DNA from: an uncultured Tropicimonas sp.
Lineage (GTDB): Bacteria; Pseudomonadota; Alphaproteobacteria; Rhodobacterales; Rhodobacteraceae
DNA length: 64,000 nucleotides
NCBI GenBank assembly: GCA_947497945.1
Contig: CANMIP010000014.1
Coordinates: forward strand, 1-64,000
Direction: 5' to 3'
The notes under the pieces are model-generated. The model was not told where the DNA came from. It saw only the letters and a list, made by a program, of their open reading frames with translations, and did no database searches. The translations under genes were made by a program, and so were the position numbers. Every line of letters starts with the position of its first letter. Position 1 is the first letter of the stretch. This document shows positions 18,837 to 26,961 of the stretch, one piece after another.

Positions 18837-19832
18837 ATGAAGAAGCGGCAACTCTACAAGGACGGCCCCGACATTTCCTGTATCGGAATTGGCGGCATGT
18901 CCTTTGCCGATGCCTATGGCCCGACAGACGAGCCAGCCTCCCATGCCATCCTCGACCGGGCGATGGAGCGCGGCGTGACCCATATCGACACGTCCAATGT
19001 CTATGGCAACGGCAAGTCCGAGAATGCCATCGGCAGCTACCTCGCCAGCCGGGGAAGCGCGGCGCGGGACTTCTTTCATATCGCCACCAAGGCCGGGATC
19101 ACCCGCGACGCGGACCGCCCCTTCGACAATTCCGCTGAACATCTCGAACGCGAGCTGGACGGCAGCCTGAAGCGAATGGGGATCGACTGCGTCGACCTGT
19201 TCTATGTGCATCGCCGCGAGGCGGAGCGTCCGATCGAGGAAGTGACCGAGAGCCTTGTCGGGTTGAAAAAGGCAGGCAAGATCCGCGCTTTCGGCTTCTC
19301 CGAGATCGCGCCGAGCTCGCTGCGCCGCGCCGCCGCCATCCATCCGGTGGCCGCAGTGCAGTCGGAATACTCGCTCTCCACCCGCGCGCCGGAACTGGGC
19401 CTCGTCCAGACCTGTGCCGAGCTTGGCACCGCGCTGGTCGCCTTCTCGCCGGTCGGGCGCGGGCTGCTGACGGATGATCCGATCCCTGCCGAACGAGTCC
19501 CGGATCTCTTCTTCCTCTCCACCATGCCGCGCTTTCTCGGCGAGACCTACAAAGCCAACCTGAAGATCTCCGACGGGTTCCGGCGCCTCGCCGCCGAGAT
19601 GGAGGTCCCGGCCGCAGGGCTCGCCATCGCCTGGGTGCTGTCGCGCGGGGAACATGTGATCCCGATTCCCGGCACCCGCTCGGTTGCGCATTTCGACGAG
19701 TTGCTCGCCGGCGCCGATGTCGCGCTGACGGCCGAGGACCTTGCACGGATCGAACAGGTCCTTCCGGTCGGGTGGGCGCATGGCGACCGTTACTCGGATG
19801 TGCAGTGGCGCGGTCCGGAGCGTTTTTGCTGA
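18837..19832 (+). CDS. Aldo/keto reductase
   Basis: 331-residue NADPH-dependent aldo/keto reductase (AKR) with a TIM barrel. It shows the N-terminal GIGGMSFADAYGPTDE loop, the catalytic Asp in HIDTSNVYGNGKSE with Tyr a few residues later, the Lys of HIATKAGI, and the His of LFYVHRRE, making the expected tetrad. The C-terminal IPIPGTRSVAHFDELL holds the cofactor phosphate. It most resembles the broad AKR11/12/13-type family; the substrate is unknown. It is one of several genes inserted between cmk and rpsA here. Confidence 0.9.
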   Translation: MKKRQLYKDGPDISCIGIGGMSFADAYGPTDEPASHAILDRAMERGVTHIDTSNVYGNGKSENAIGSYLASRGSAARDFFHIATKAGITRDADRPFDNSAEHLERELDGSLKRMGIDCVDLFYVHRREAERPIEEVTESLVGLKKAGKIRAFGFSEIAPSSLRRAAAIHPVAAVQSEYSLSTRAPELGLVQTCAELGTALVAFSPVGRGLLTDDPIPAERVPDLFFLSTMPRFLGETYKANLKISDGFRRLAAEMEVPAAGLAIAWVLSRGEHVIPIPGTRSVAHFDELLAGADVALTAEDLARIEQVLPVGWAHGDRYSDVQWRGPERFC

Positions 19833-20089
19833 GCGCGCGAGCGCCGGGACAGGCGAACGTATCCCGCCGCTGTCACAAATGCCTTGTTTATATGGCTTGC
19901 TCCCAGGGCCGGAAGCGATTATAGAGCGCAACGTCACCCAGAAGGCGATTGCCGCCGGTACGCAGACAGGGTCGGGGAAACCTCCGGCCCTTATCGCATT
20001 CCCGGCACAGGCCTTTTTCGACCAATCCAAAGACCGGCGGAGACAACCGCTCGGCCAGATAAAGCGTAAAACAAAGGAAACATAGCTGC

Positions 20090-21769
20090 ATGAGCGCTAC
20101 TAGCATGGAAGAATTCGAAGCCCTCCTTATGGAAAGCTTCGAAATCGACACCCCCAACGAAGGTTCCGTCGTCAAAGGCACCGTGATCGCCATCGAGGCT
20201 GGTCAGGCCATCATCGACGTGGGCTACAAGATGGAAGGCCGTGTCGACCTCAAGGAATTCGCGAATCCGGGTGAAGCTCCGGAAATCGCAGTTGGCGACA
20301 GCGTCGAGGTTTTCCTCGATCGCGTCGAAAACGCCCGTGGCGAAGCCGTCATCTCGCGTGACAAGGCCCGCCGTGAAGAAGCCTGGGACCGCCTGGAAAA
20401 AGCCTATGCCGACGAGGCCCGCGTCGAAGGCGCGATCTTCGGCCGCGTCAAGGGTGGCTTCACCGTCGATCTCGGCGGCGCCGTGGCCTTCCTGCCCGGC
20501 AGCCAAGTCGACGTCCGCCCCGTGCGCGATGCTGGCCCGCTCATGGGTCTCAAGCAGCCGTTCCAGATCCTCAAGATGGACCGTCGTCGTGGCAACATCG
20601 TTGTCTCGCGCCGCGCGATCCTCGAAGAGTCCCGCGCCGAGCAGCGCGCCGAGGTTATCGGCAAGCTGACCGAAGGCGATGCGGTTGACGGCGTGGTCAA
20701 GAACATCACCGAATACGGTGCGTTCGTTGATCTCGGCGGCGTTGACGGCCTGCTTCACGTGACCGACATGGCCTGGCGCCGTGTGAACCACCCCTCCGAG
20801 ATCCTGTCGATCGGCGAGACCATCAAGGTCCAGGTCATCAAGATCAACAAGGAGACCCACCGTATCTCCCTCGGCATGAAGCAGCTGCAGGACGATCCGT
20901 GGAACTCCGTCGAGGGCAAGTTCCCGCTCGAGTCGGTCCATACCGGCCGCGTTACGAACATCACCGATTACGGTGCGTTCGTCGAGCTGGAGCCGGGCGT
21001 CGAAGGCCTGGTGCACGTCTCCGAGATGTCCTGGACCAAGAAGAACGTCCATCCGGGCAAGATCGTTTCCACCTCGCAGGAAGTGGAAGTCATGGTCCTG
21101 GAAATCGACACCGCCAAGCGCCGTGTTTCGCTCGGTCTCAAGCAGACCATGCGCAACCCGTGGGAGCTCTTTGACGAGAGCCATCCGGAAGGCACCGAGG
21201 TCGAGGGCGAGGTCAAGAACATCACCGAATTCGGTCTGTTCATCGGCCTGCCGGGCGATATCGACGGCATGGTTCACCTCTCCGATCTCAGCTGGGATCA
21301 GCGCGGCGAGGAAGCCATCCAGGAATACCGCAAGGGCGATGTCGTCAAGGCCGTCGTCACCGAGGTGGACGTGGACAAGGAGCGCATCTCGCTCTCCATC
21401 AAGGCGCTGGGCGGCGACAAGTTCGCTGAAGCTGTTGGCGGCGTGAAGCGTGGCTCGATCATCACCGTTGGCGTCACCGCCATCGAGGATGGCGGCATCG
21501 AGGTCGAGTACGAAGGCATGAAATCCTTCATCCGTCGTTCGGATCTCTCCCGTGACCGTGCCGAGCAGCGCCCCGAGCGTTTCCAGGTCGGCGACAAGGT
21601 CGACGTTCGCGTCACCAATATCGACAGCAAGACCCGTCGTCTGGGCCTGTCGATCAAGGCACGCGAGATTGCCGAAGAGCGCGAAGCGGTCGAGCAGTTC
21701 GGCTCCTCCGACTCCGGTGCATCGCTCGGCGATATCCTGGGTGCGGCGCTCAAGGGCGACGACGAATAA
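20090..21769 (+). CDS. rpsA: 30S ribosomal protein S1
   Basis: mRNA-binding ribosomal protein of 559 residues. Six S1 (OB-fold) repeats can be followed: the first two are the ribosome-docking repeats (from about residues 22 and 108), and the last four carry the full motif GxVxNITxYGAFVxL...GLxHVSxMSW. Codon use is more biased than in neighbouring genes, as expected for a highly expressed gene. AAGGAA precedes the ATG, and a strong intrinsic terminator follows the stop. The ihfB gene that often follows rpsA in alphaproteobacteria is not here. Confidence 0.98.
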   Translation: MSATSMEEFEALLMESFEIDTPNEGSVVKGTVIAIEAGQAIIDVGYKMEGRVDLKEFANPGEAPEIAVGDSVEVFLDRVENARGEAVISRDKARREEAWDRLEKAYADEARVEGAIFGRVKGGFTVDLGGAVAFLPGSQVDVRPVRDAGPLMGLKQPFQILKMDRRRGNIVVSRRAILEESRAEQRAEVIGKLTEGDAVDGVVKNITEYGAFVDLGGVDGLLHVTDMAWRRVNHPSEILSIGETIKVQVIKINKETHRISLGMKQLQDDPWNSVEGKFPLESVHTGRVTNITDYGAFVELEPGVEGLVHVSEMSWTKKNVHPGKIVSTSQEVEVMVLEIDTAKRRVSLGLKQTMRNPWELFDESHPEGTEVEGEVKNITEFGLFIGLPGDIDGMVHLSDLSWDQRGEEAIQEYRKGDVVKAVVTEVDVDKERISLSIKALGGDKFAEAVGGVKRGSIITVGVTAIEDGGIEVEYEGMKSFIRRSDLSRDRAEQRPERFQVGDKVDVRVTNIDSKTRRLGLSIKAREIAEEREAVEQFGSSDSGASLGDILGAALKGDDE

Positions 21770-21797
21770 TCCCTCACCCGGATCAGCAGAGAATTGG

Positions 21798-21828
21798 AAA
21801 ACCCCGCGACAGTGTCGCGGGGTTTTTC
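21798..21828 (+). terminator. Rho-independent terminator of rpsA
   Basis: AAACCCCGCGAC and GTCGCGGGGTTT form a 12-bp stem around AGT and run into TTTTTC. It lies 29 bases after the rpsA stop. Confidence 0.92.
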
Positions 21829-22378
21829 TTTGGGGCAGAGGATTGCGGAAATGGGGCTTCGCTGCGGTTGCAAGGGCGCTGGCACGGCGCCTTCAGCTCG
21901 AGCCCGGGCCAAGAAGCGCTCCGCTCCAGTCTCCACTTCCGACCCAGATTGCGGATGCCCGTTCCGCGCAGGCGAGCGACGTCAGAAATGGCGCCGCCCG
22001 CGAACCAAGTTTCAGCGCCTGGCGAACCGCAGGAGCGCGACACTGGAACGTGCAATGCCCCTCGTGCCGCGGGATGCCGGGCTCTGCTCTGGCGGTGCCA
22101 ACGGTTTTGCGATTGTGGCAGCGGCGGGGAGGCTTCTCGACCCGATCTGATTGAAGAGCAATCTTGCCCCGACCGGCACGCAAAATGGGAGCCTCTGAAA
22201 TGTTCTGCCCGGCTCTTACGGCCGATCAACAGGATCGGCGATATACGCCTGTCGCTCTTTGCTATCATCGTTCAGTTCGGCTGGTCCGAGAGTTCGCACT
22301 TCGACGGCCTGAAATACGAGCTTTTCGTCTCAGCCCTTGGGAAAGGCATTCGGCCGCTCGAGATGATGGCTGTAGGGA
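21829..22378. other. 550-bp region with no recognisable gene
   Basis: Between the rpsA terminator and the end of the DUF2189 gene I find no frame with family motifs, a ribosome-binding site and plausible codon use. One short stretch on the + strand (about 22233-22370) translates to a more protein-like sequence, SLFAIIVQFGWSESSHFDG, and could be a gene remnant. The site corresponds to where ihfB often lies in related genomes. Confidence 0.35.
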
Positions 22379-23197
22379 TCACTCCTCCGCTGGCGCCACG
22401 GCCCTCTGATAAAGATGCCATGTGGTGTGACCAAGAATCGGCAGGGTGAAGATCAGGCCCAGAAACGCCGGAACCAGCGACAGGATCATGGTGACCGAGA
22501 TGATCGCCGCCCAGGAGAGCATGACAACCGGGTTTTCAGTGACGACACGAATGGACGTGAGCATGGCGGAAACGAAATCCATTTCCCTGTCGAGCAGTAT
22601 CGGCATGCCGATGACGGTCACCGAGAACAGGACAGCCGACAGAAATGCGCCCACGCAGGAGCCGATGGCAAGGAAGGTCCAACCCTCTGGCGTGAAGAAA
22701 ACCGTGTTCAGGAACCCGTCCAGATCCGAAAAGGAGGAGTCTTTCAGGACGATCACCAGCACAGTCCGAAACTGGTAAAACCATACCCACAAGATGAACA
22801 GGGTGACAAAGGCCATCCAGCCCATCTCGCGCTTGCGCTGACTGGCCATCACGGTGAGGATTTCGGACCAGCTGAAACTCTCTCCATCCTGCAATCGGCG
22901 GGACATTTCATACAGCCCGGCGGCCGCGAAAGGCGCGACCAGCGGAAAGGCTATCACGGCGGGAATGATCATCCAGATCTTGCCGAGCCAGACCAGGCAC
23001 CAGACAAACAGGATTCCGAAAACCGCATAGAACAGGCCGAAGAAGCCGCTCATGACAGGGCGCGCCAGAAAGTCGGAGAACCCGGCCTTCAGCGACGCGG
23101 TGATATCATCCGCAGTCACCGTATTGACCTCGGGCATGGCCCGCTGCTGCGGCGTCGGATCGTCCGGTGGTGTGGACCCTGTGGTGTTGGATGTCAT
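22379..23197 (-). CDS. DUF2189 family integral membrane protein
   Basis: 272-residue polytopic protein. The start at 23197 follows the strong ribosome-binding site GGGAGGAG; an upstream extension of the frame lacks one. A polar N-terminus (about 40 residues) precedes six hydrophobic segments in three pairs, the DUF2189 pattern (SGFFGLFYAVFGILF, then IWMIIPAVIAFPLVAPFAAAG). The family is common in alphaproteobacteria, with no established biochemical role. It is a single gene reading toward the rpsA terminator. Confidence 0.8.
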   Translation of the reverse strand: MTSNTTGSTPPDDPTPQQRAMPEVNTVTADDITASLKAGFSDFLARPVMSGFFGLFYAVFGILFVWCLVWLGKIWMIIPAVIAFPLVAPFAAAGLYEMSRRLQDGESFSWSEILTVMASQRKREMGWMAFVTLFILWVWFYQFRTVLVIVLKDSSFSDLDGFLNTVFFTPEGWTFLAIGSCVGAFLSAVLFSVTVIGMPILLDREMDFVSAMLTSIRVVTENPVVMLSWAAIISVTMILSLVPAFLGLIFTLPILGHTTWHLYQRAVAPAEE

Positions 23198-23370
23198 GAC
23201 ACACTCCTCCCAAAGCAAGGCGCCGCGCTGTTCCGTTTGCCAACAGACCCGGCGGTGAAACAGACATCCCGCCTCCCCATGCAAGTTTGTAACAGGTGAG
23301 GCACAAGGGCAAGGGGGGCGCATGGCAACCGAGTCCGCGTCGCCGACCCATGCGGTTGGCGGGCGCCCAA

Positions 23371-23399
23371 AGAAAAAGGCCCCGCCGTTGCGGGGCCTT
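23371..23399 (-). terminator. Rho-independent terminator of the pspA-yiaA operon
   Basis: On the minus strand a 10-bp stem AAGGCCCCGC/GCGGGGCCTT with a four-base loop runs into TTTTTCTTT. It lies 26 bases past the stop of the small membrane protein gene. Confidence 0.9.
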
Positions 23400-23424
23400 C
23401 CTCACGTGCAGGGTCCCTGAACGA

Positions 23425-23697
23425 TCAGGCCTCTTTCTCGGTCACGTAATCCTCAAGAAGCTTCTCGTTTTTCGCCTCTTCAAGGCGCTGGATACGGTCT
23501 TCACGCAGGCGGTCATCGAAGCGGTACTTGACGAAATTCACCAGGCTCAGCGAGAGGAACAGGATGCCGATGGCCCAGTAACCCTTGGTGGCGATATTGA
23601 CCGGGGCGAGCCAGAGCGAGATGGCGAGCATGGTATAGGCAATGAAGACACCGGCGGCGTTGAAGGTGATGATGAGGTTGTTGTCGGACTTTTGCAT
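23425..23697 (-). CDS. YiaA/YiaB-like two-helix inner-membrane protein
   Basis: 90-residue protein with two hydrophobic helices (about 9-29 and 38-55, separated by a short polar turn) followed by a charged, helical C-terminal tail (RLREDRIQRLEEAKNEK). This matches the yiaA/B two-helix domain. Started at MQKSDNN with AAGGA upstream. It lies 46 bases after pspA on the same strand and shares its terminator. YiaA-like proteins are often found with PspA, suggesting a joint envelope-stress role. Confidence 0.8.
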   Translation of the reverse strand: MQKSDNNLIITFNAAGVFIAYTMLAISLWLAPVNIATKGYWAIGILFLSLSLVNFVKYRFDDRLREDRIQRLEEAKNEKLLEDYVTEKEA

Positions 23698-23743
23698 TGT
23701 CAGGATTCCTTGAGTCAAAGTTTGAAAACGGGTCGGGCAGGGG

Positions 23744-24421
23744 TCAAAGATCGGCGCTCAGGCGATCGAGAACGGAGTTGCGCGTGGATTTCAGGGCCAC
23801 TCCAAAGCCCTCGTCGGACAGCTTCTGTGCGATGCCTTCCTGCGACAGGCCATCGTCGATCTCTTTCAGGATCTGGCTCTGCTCGAAGGGATCCTCGCGT
23901 TCGCTCACCCGGCGGATCAGCTTCTCGGCCTCGTCGGCGGCGCTGGAGCTGGCGGCGGTGCGATTCATGCGCTTCTGGATGTCCTGTTCGCGGCGGATGG
24001 CGCGCGCGGTGATGGCGCCTTGCTTGAGATCGACGATCCGGCGATGGGCGGCCTCGACGCTGCCTTGGAGCTGCAGGATCCGTGCTTCCAGCCGGTCAAG
24101 TGTCTGCTTGCGCAGCACATGCTCGTTCTCCATCTCGGCAATGGCGCTGGCAGCCTCGCCGGCAAGGTCTTCGCGGCCCTCGACCAGCGCTGCGCGGGCC
24201 CGGGCGGTGAGATCGGTGATGCGGCTCTCCAGTGCCTCGAAGAGCTTCTTCTCCTGGCGCTGGCGCTGGATCAGCGTGGCCAGCGTTCCCTTCGCGGCGC
24301 CAAGATTGGCCTGGGCTTCGCGGATCTTCTGGTCGATCAGCTCGATGGCGAAATGGTCCTGAAGTCTTTCGTCGGCGCGGGCATTGGCGCCGGTAAACAG
24401 GGTCCTGAGCGTTGCAAACAT
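23744..24421 (-). CDS. pspA: PspA/IM30 family phage-shock protein
   Basis: 225-residue, almost entirely alpha-helical coiled-coil protein with many Glu/Arg/Ala heptads (about residues 25-150), as in PspA/IM30/Vipp1. These bind stressed inner membranes and form ESCRT-III-like assemblies. Started at MFATLRTLFTGANARA, whose amphipathic N-terminal helix is the membrane-binding element. The promoter region contains three copies of a TGAAC-N3-GTTCA palindrome, and the neighbouring TetR gene has a fourth, so this is probably TetR-repressed rather than sigma54/PspF-controlled. Confidence 0.88.
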   Translation of the reverse strand: MFATLRTLFTGANARADERLQDHFAIELIDQKIREAQANLGAAKGTLATLIQRQRQEKKLFEALESRITDLTARARAALVEGREDLAGEAASAIAEMENEHVLRKQTLDRLEARILQLQGSVEAAHRRIVDLKQGAITARAIRREQDIQKRMNRTAASSSAADEAEKLIRRVSEREDPFEQSQILKEIDDGLSQEGIAQKLSDEGFGVALKSTRNSVLDRLSADL

Positions 24422-24446
24422 CGTTTCTCTCCTCGTGAACTTGCCT

Positions 24447-24459
24447 TGAACACTGTTCA
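24447..24459. promoter_or_regulatory. TetR operator copy 1 (pspA promoter)
   Basis: TGAACACTGTTCA, 26 bases before the pspA ATG. First of four sites with the pattern TGAAC-N3-GTTCA. Confidence 0.75.
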
Positions 24460-24481
24460 TGAGGTGAATGTAGGTGAAGGC

Positions 24482-24494
24482 TGAACGTTGTTCA
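24482..24494. promoter_or_regulatory. TetR operator copy 2
   Basis: TGAACGTTGTTCA. Its centre is 35 bp from copy 1. Confidence 0.75.
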
Positions 24495-24503
24495 AGAATA
24501 AAA

Positions 24504-24516
24504 TGAACGCCGTTCA
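24504..24516. promoter_or_regulatory. TetR operator copy 3, overlapping the tetR stop codon
   Basis: TGAACGCCGTTCA. Its last three bases are the stop codon of the TetR gene, so the operator partly dictates the C-terminal codons. Its centre is 22 bp from copy 2. Confidence 0.75.
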
Positions 24517-25122
24517 GGAAACGCTGTGTTGCGCAGTCAGGTTCAATAGAAGGAGTTCGATCATGCGTTCGATATGCTCACGCGGCACACCGGAGATACG
24601 GTCTTCGAGGCCGAGAAGCACGATTCCATGCACGGAAGAGAAGAGCGCCCGCGTCATCAGGGAGATATCGCTGGTCTCCATCTGGGTGAAAATACGCGAG
24701 AGCGGTTCCGAGATCAGGGCAAAGAGCGCTTCCAGCGCGTCGCGATACCAGTCCGGCATCGCCTCGTCATCGCTCATGCGGATATCGAACAGGCAGCGCC
24801 AGAGAAACTCGTTCTCGGCCGCGAAGCGCAGATAGGCACAGGACATGGCGACGAGGCTCTCCTGCGGCGTTGCCTCCGGCACGGCGGCGAGGGCAGCGCG
24901 AACATCGCCTCCCATGCGCCGAAACGTGCGGCCGTTCACATCCATGATCAGGCCGTCGAGATCCTCGAACACATTGTAGATCGCCCCGACCGAACAGCCC
25001 GCCTCGCTCGCCAGCGTCCGCGCCTTGAGGGACGAAAGCCCGGATCGCGCGATCTGCTTCTCGGCAATATCGGTCAGGCTTTGGCGCAAGGCCTCGCGGC
25101 GCGCATCTGTCTTGTCGCTCAT
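24514..25122 (-). CDS. TetR-family transcriptional regulator
   Basis: 202-residue TetR repressor. Started at MSDKTDARREALRQSL. The N-terminal HTH runs over about residues 10-57 with LASEAGCSVGAIYNVFEDLDGL as the recognition region, followed by a helical ligand/dimer domain. It lies upstream of pspA-yiaA on the same strand. One copy of the TGAAC-N3-GTTCA palindrome sits 11 bp before its start and three lie between it and pspA, so it probably represses itself and the pspA operon. The inducing signal is unknown. Confidence 0.9.
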   Translation of the reverse strand: MSDKTDARREALRQSLTDIAEKQIARSGLSSLKARTLASEAGCSVGAIYNVFEDLDGLIMDVNGRTFRRMGGDVRAALAAVPEATPQESLVAMSCAYLRFAAENEFLWRCLFDIRMSDDEAMPDWYRDALEALFALISEPLSRIFTQMETSDISLMTRALFSSVHGIVLLGLEDRISGVPREHIERMIELLLLNLTAQHSVS

Positions 25123-25132
25123 GTCTTCTCCG

Positions 25133-25145
25133 TGAACTCGGTTCA
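25133..25145. promoter_or_regulatory. TetR operator copy 4 (autoregulatory)
   Basis: TGAACTCGGTTCA, ending 11 bases upstream of the tetR ATG and within its expected promoter or leader. Confidence 0.75.
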
Positions 25146-25287
25146 ATCAATAGACCGGATGATGCGGGAGGGGAAGGGGCCACGCTTGCCAGATGCCGGC
25201 CGGGTTGCTACAGACGCGCCAATTCGAACGCCCCCGTAGCCACGCAGGTCAAGCGGACCGCGAGGAGGGGCAATCTGGACAATCGAT

Positions 25288-26238
25288 ATGAACAAGATCG
25301 TTCTGGTGGGACTGCCGGTCGAGGAAGGCTCCGGCCGGCGCGGCTGCGCCATGGGGCCGGCGGCGTTTCGCACGGCAGGTATCGTCGAGGAACTGGAGGC
25401 GCTCGGCTTCGAGGTCGATGACGGGCGCGACCTGCGCGCCGAGGCAACGCCGGATGTGACGGAGTCGCCCGCTCCGCTGAAGAACCTGCCGCAGGTGGCT
25501 GGCTGGGTCCGCGCGGCCTGTTCGGCGGCGCTGGATTGCGGGCAGGGCGGTGCCTTTCCGATCTTTCTCGGCGGAGATCACAGCCTGTCGGCGGGAACCG
25601 TGGCGGGGCAGGCGATGGTCGCCGCCCGTCGCAACCGGCCGCTATTCGTCCTCTGGCTCGACGCCCATGCCGACTTCAACACTTTCGCGACCACCGAGAG
25701 CGGCAACCTGCACGGCACTCCGCTTGCCTTCGCCGCTGGCCAGCCGGGGTTCTCCAAGGGCTTGCCGGAGGGCGGCGCCTTGCTCGGCGGACCGCTGGAG
25801 GCAAGTGTCGACCCCGCAAATATCTGCATTCTCGGGCTGCGCTCGGTCGATCCGGAGGAGCGGGCGCTGGTTCGGGCCGCCGGTGTCGAGGCCTATGATA
25901 TGCGCGCTATCGACGAAACCGGGATCTCGCGCCTGCTCGCGCCCTTCCTGGAGCGGGTCGCCGCAGCCGATGGCATGCTCCATGTCAGCCTTGACGTGGA
26001 TTTCCTCGATCCCGACATCGCGCCGGCCGTCGGCACGACCGTTCCTGGAGGCGCGACCTTCCGCGAGGCGCATCTGGTCATGGAAATGCTGCATGACAGC
26101 GGATTGGTCAGCTCACTCGACCTGGTCGAACTCAACCCCTTCCTCGATGTGCGTGGACGGACTGCGCGACTCATGGTTGACCTGACCGCCAGCCTGTTCG
26201 GGCGCAAGGTTCTGGACCGCCCGACGCGCAGTTACTGA
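25288..26238 (+). CDS. rocF: Arginase / ureohydrolase
   Basis: 316-residue binuclear-manganese ureohydrolase, most like arginase (arginine to ornithine and urea). Metal-binding motifs are in order: GGDHSLSAG, DAHADFNT and the late SLDVDFLDPDIAPAVGTTVPGG, with the conserved His and Asp residues. The substrate-loop segment SGNLHGTPLAF (His-Gly) fits arginase rather than agmatinase. Its stop overlaps the stop of the convergent DUF938 gene by a few bases. It stands alone, with no ornithine cyclodeaminase beside it. Confidence 0.88.
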   Translation: MNKIVLVGLPVEEGSGRRGCAMGPAAFRTAGIVEELEALGFEVDDGRDLRAEATPDVTESPAPLKNLPQVAGWVRAACSAALDCGQGGAFPIFLGGDHSLSAGTVAGQAMVAARRNRPLFVLWLDAHADFNTFATTESGNLHGTPLAFAAGQPGFSKGLPEGGALLGGPLEASVDPANICILGLRSVDPEERALVRAAGVEAYDMRAIDETGISRLLAPFLERVAAADGMLHVSLDVDFLDPDIAPAVGTTVPGGATFREAHLVMEMLHDSGLVSSLDLVELNPFLDVRGRTARLMVDLTASLFGRKVLDRPTRSY

Positions 26239-26912
26239 CGCCGCGCGAAGACGAGGATATGGTTGTTGGCCGGCATGTCATGCCGGTCTTCCAGCTCAAG
26301 CCCGTGCCGGCGGGCCACGGCGTCCAGGTGGTCGATATCGCGCAGGCCCCAATCCGGGTTGTCCGCCCGCAGGTCTGCATCGAAGGCGCGATTGCCTGCG
26401 CCGAAGAACTCCATGCCGCGCCGGAAGGGACCGTAGAGAAAGACGCGACCGCCCGGAGCAAGACAGCGCCCGGCGCCGGTCAGGATACCCTCGGTCACGG
26501 CCCAGGGGGCGATATGGGTGACATTGCCGGCATAGATTGCGGTGAGCGGGCCGAGCGTCCGGATGTCGGGCTGCGAGGACCAGTCATCGGCCGCGTCCAG
26601 TTCCAGCGGCGCGTGGTCGTCGCGCAGAAGGTGGCGACGCCAGGCCCGGATCGAGGCGAGGTGCTCGGGAAACGGATCCGTTGCCTGCCAGTGCAGGGTC
26701 GGGAAGGCGAGCGCGAAGGCAGCGGCATGTTGCCCGGTGCCGGCGCCGATCTCGAGAACGGCGCCGCCCTGTCCGAGCAGGTAGCGGCTCAGCGTGGCGA
26801 TGATCGGCGGCGCATTGCGTTGAAAAACATCGGAAAACAGCCGTGCGTCTCCGGCCAGATCGTGCTGGCCGGGGAGATAGCGTGCTGTGTGTCTCTTGCC
26901 TGGATCGGTCAT
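26232..26912 (-). CDS. DUF938 family SAM-dependent methyltransferase-like protein
   Basis: 226 residues. Started at MTDPGKRHTARY, near the conserved DUF938 N-terminus. The class I SAM-binding loop is VLEIGAGTGQHAAAFA (about residues 54-69), with an acidic residue ending the next strand (WQATDPF). NVTHIAPW and GPFRRGMEF are other conserved family blocks. No substrate has been established. It lies 49 bases downstream of infC on the same strand and may be read from the infC promoter. Confidence 0.82.
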   Translation of the reverse strand: MTDPGKRHTARYLPGQHDLAGDARLFSDVFQRNAPPIIATLSRYLLGQGGAVLEIGAGTGQHAAAFALAFPTLHWQATDPFPEHLASIRAWRRHLLRDDHAPLELDAADDWSSQPDIRTLGPLTAIYAGNVTHIAPWAVTEGILTGAGRCLAPGGRVFLYGPFRRGMEFFGAGNRAFDADLRADNPDWGLRDIDHLDAVARRHGLELEDRHDMPANNHILVFARRQ

Positions 26913-26961
26913 GCGGTGTGGTCCCGGCACACCTTTGCGTGGCCGCCGGGAGCAGTGGTGC

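Noticed and set aside
17748-20030. A 760-codon open frame on the minus strand across cmk and the aldo/keto reductase
   Set aside because: Crosses three well-supported + strand genes and an intergenic region without any motif.
22233-22370. Possible small protein SLFAIIVQFGWSESSHFDG...
   Set aside because: The stretch reads like protein, but its frame has no credible start or ribosome-binding site and I recognise no family; recorded only as a possible remnant.
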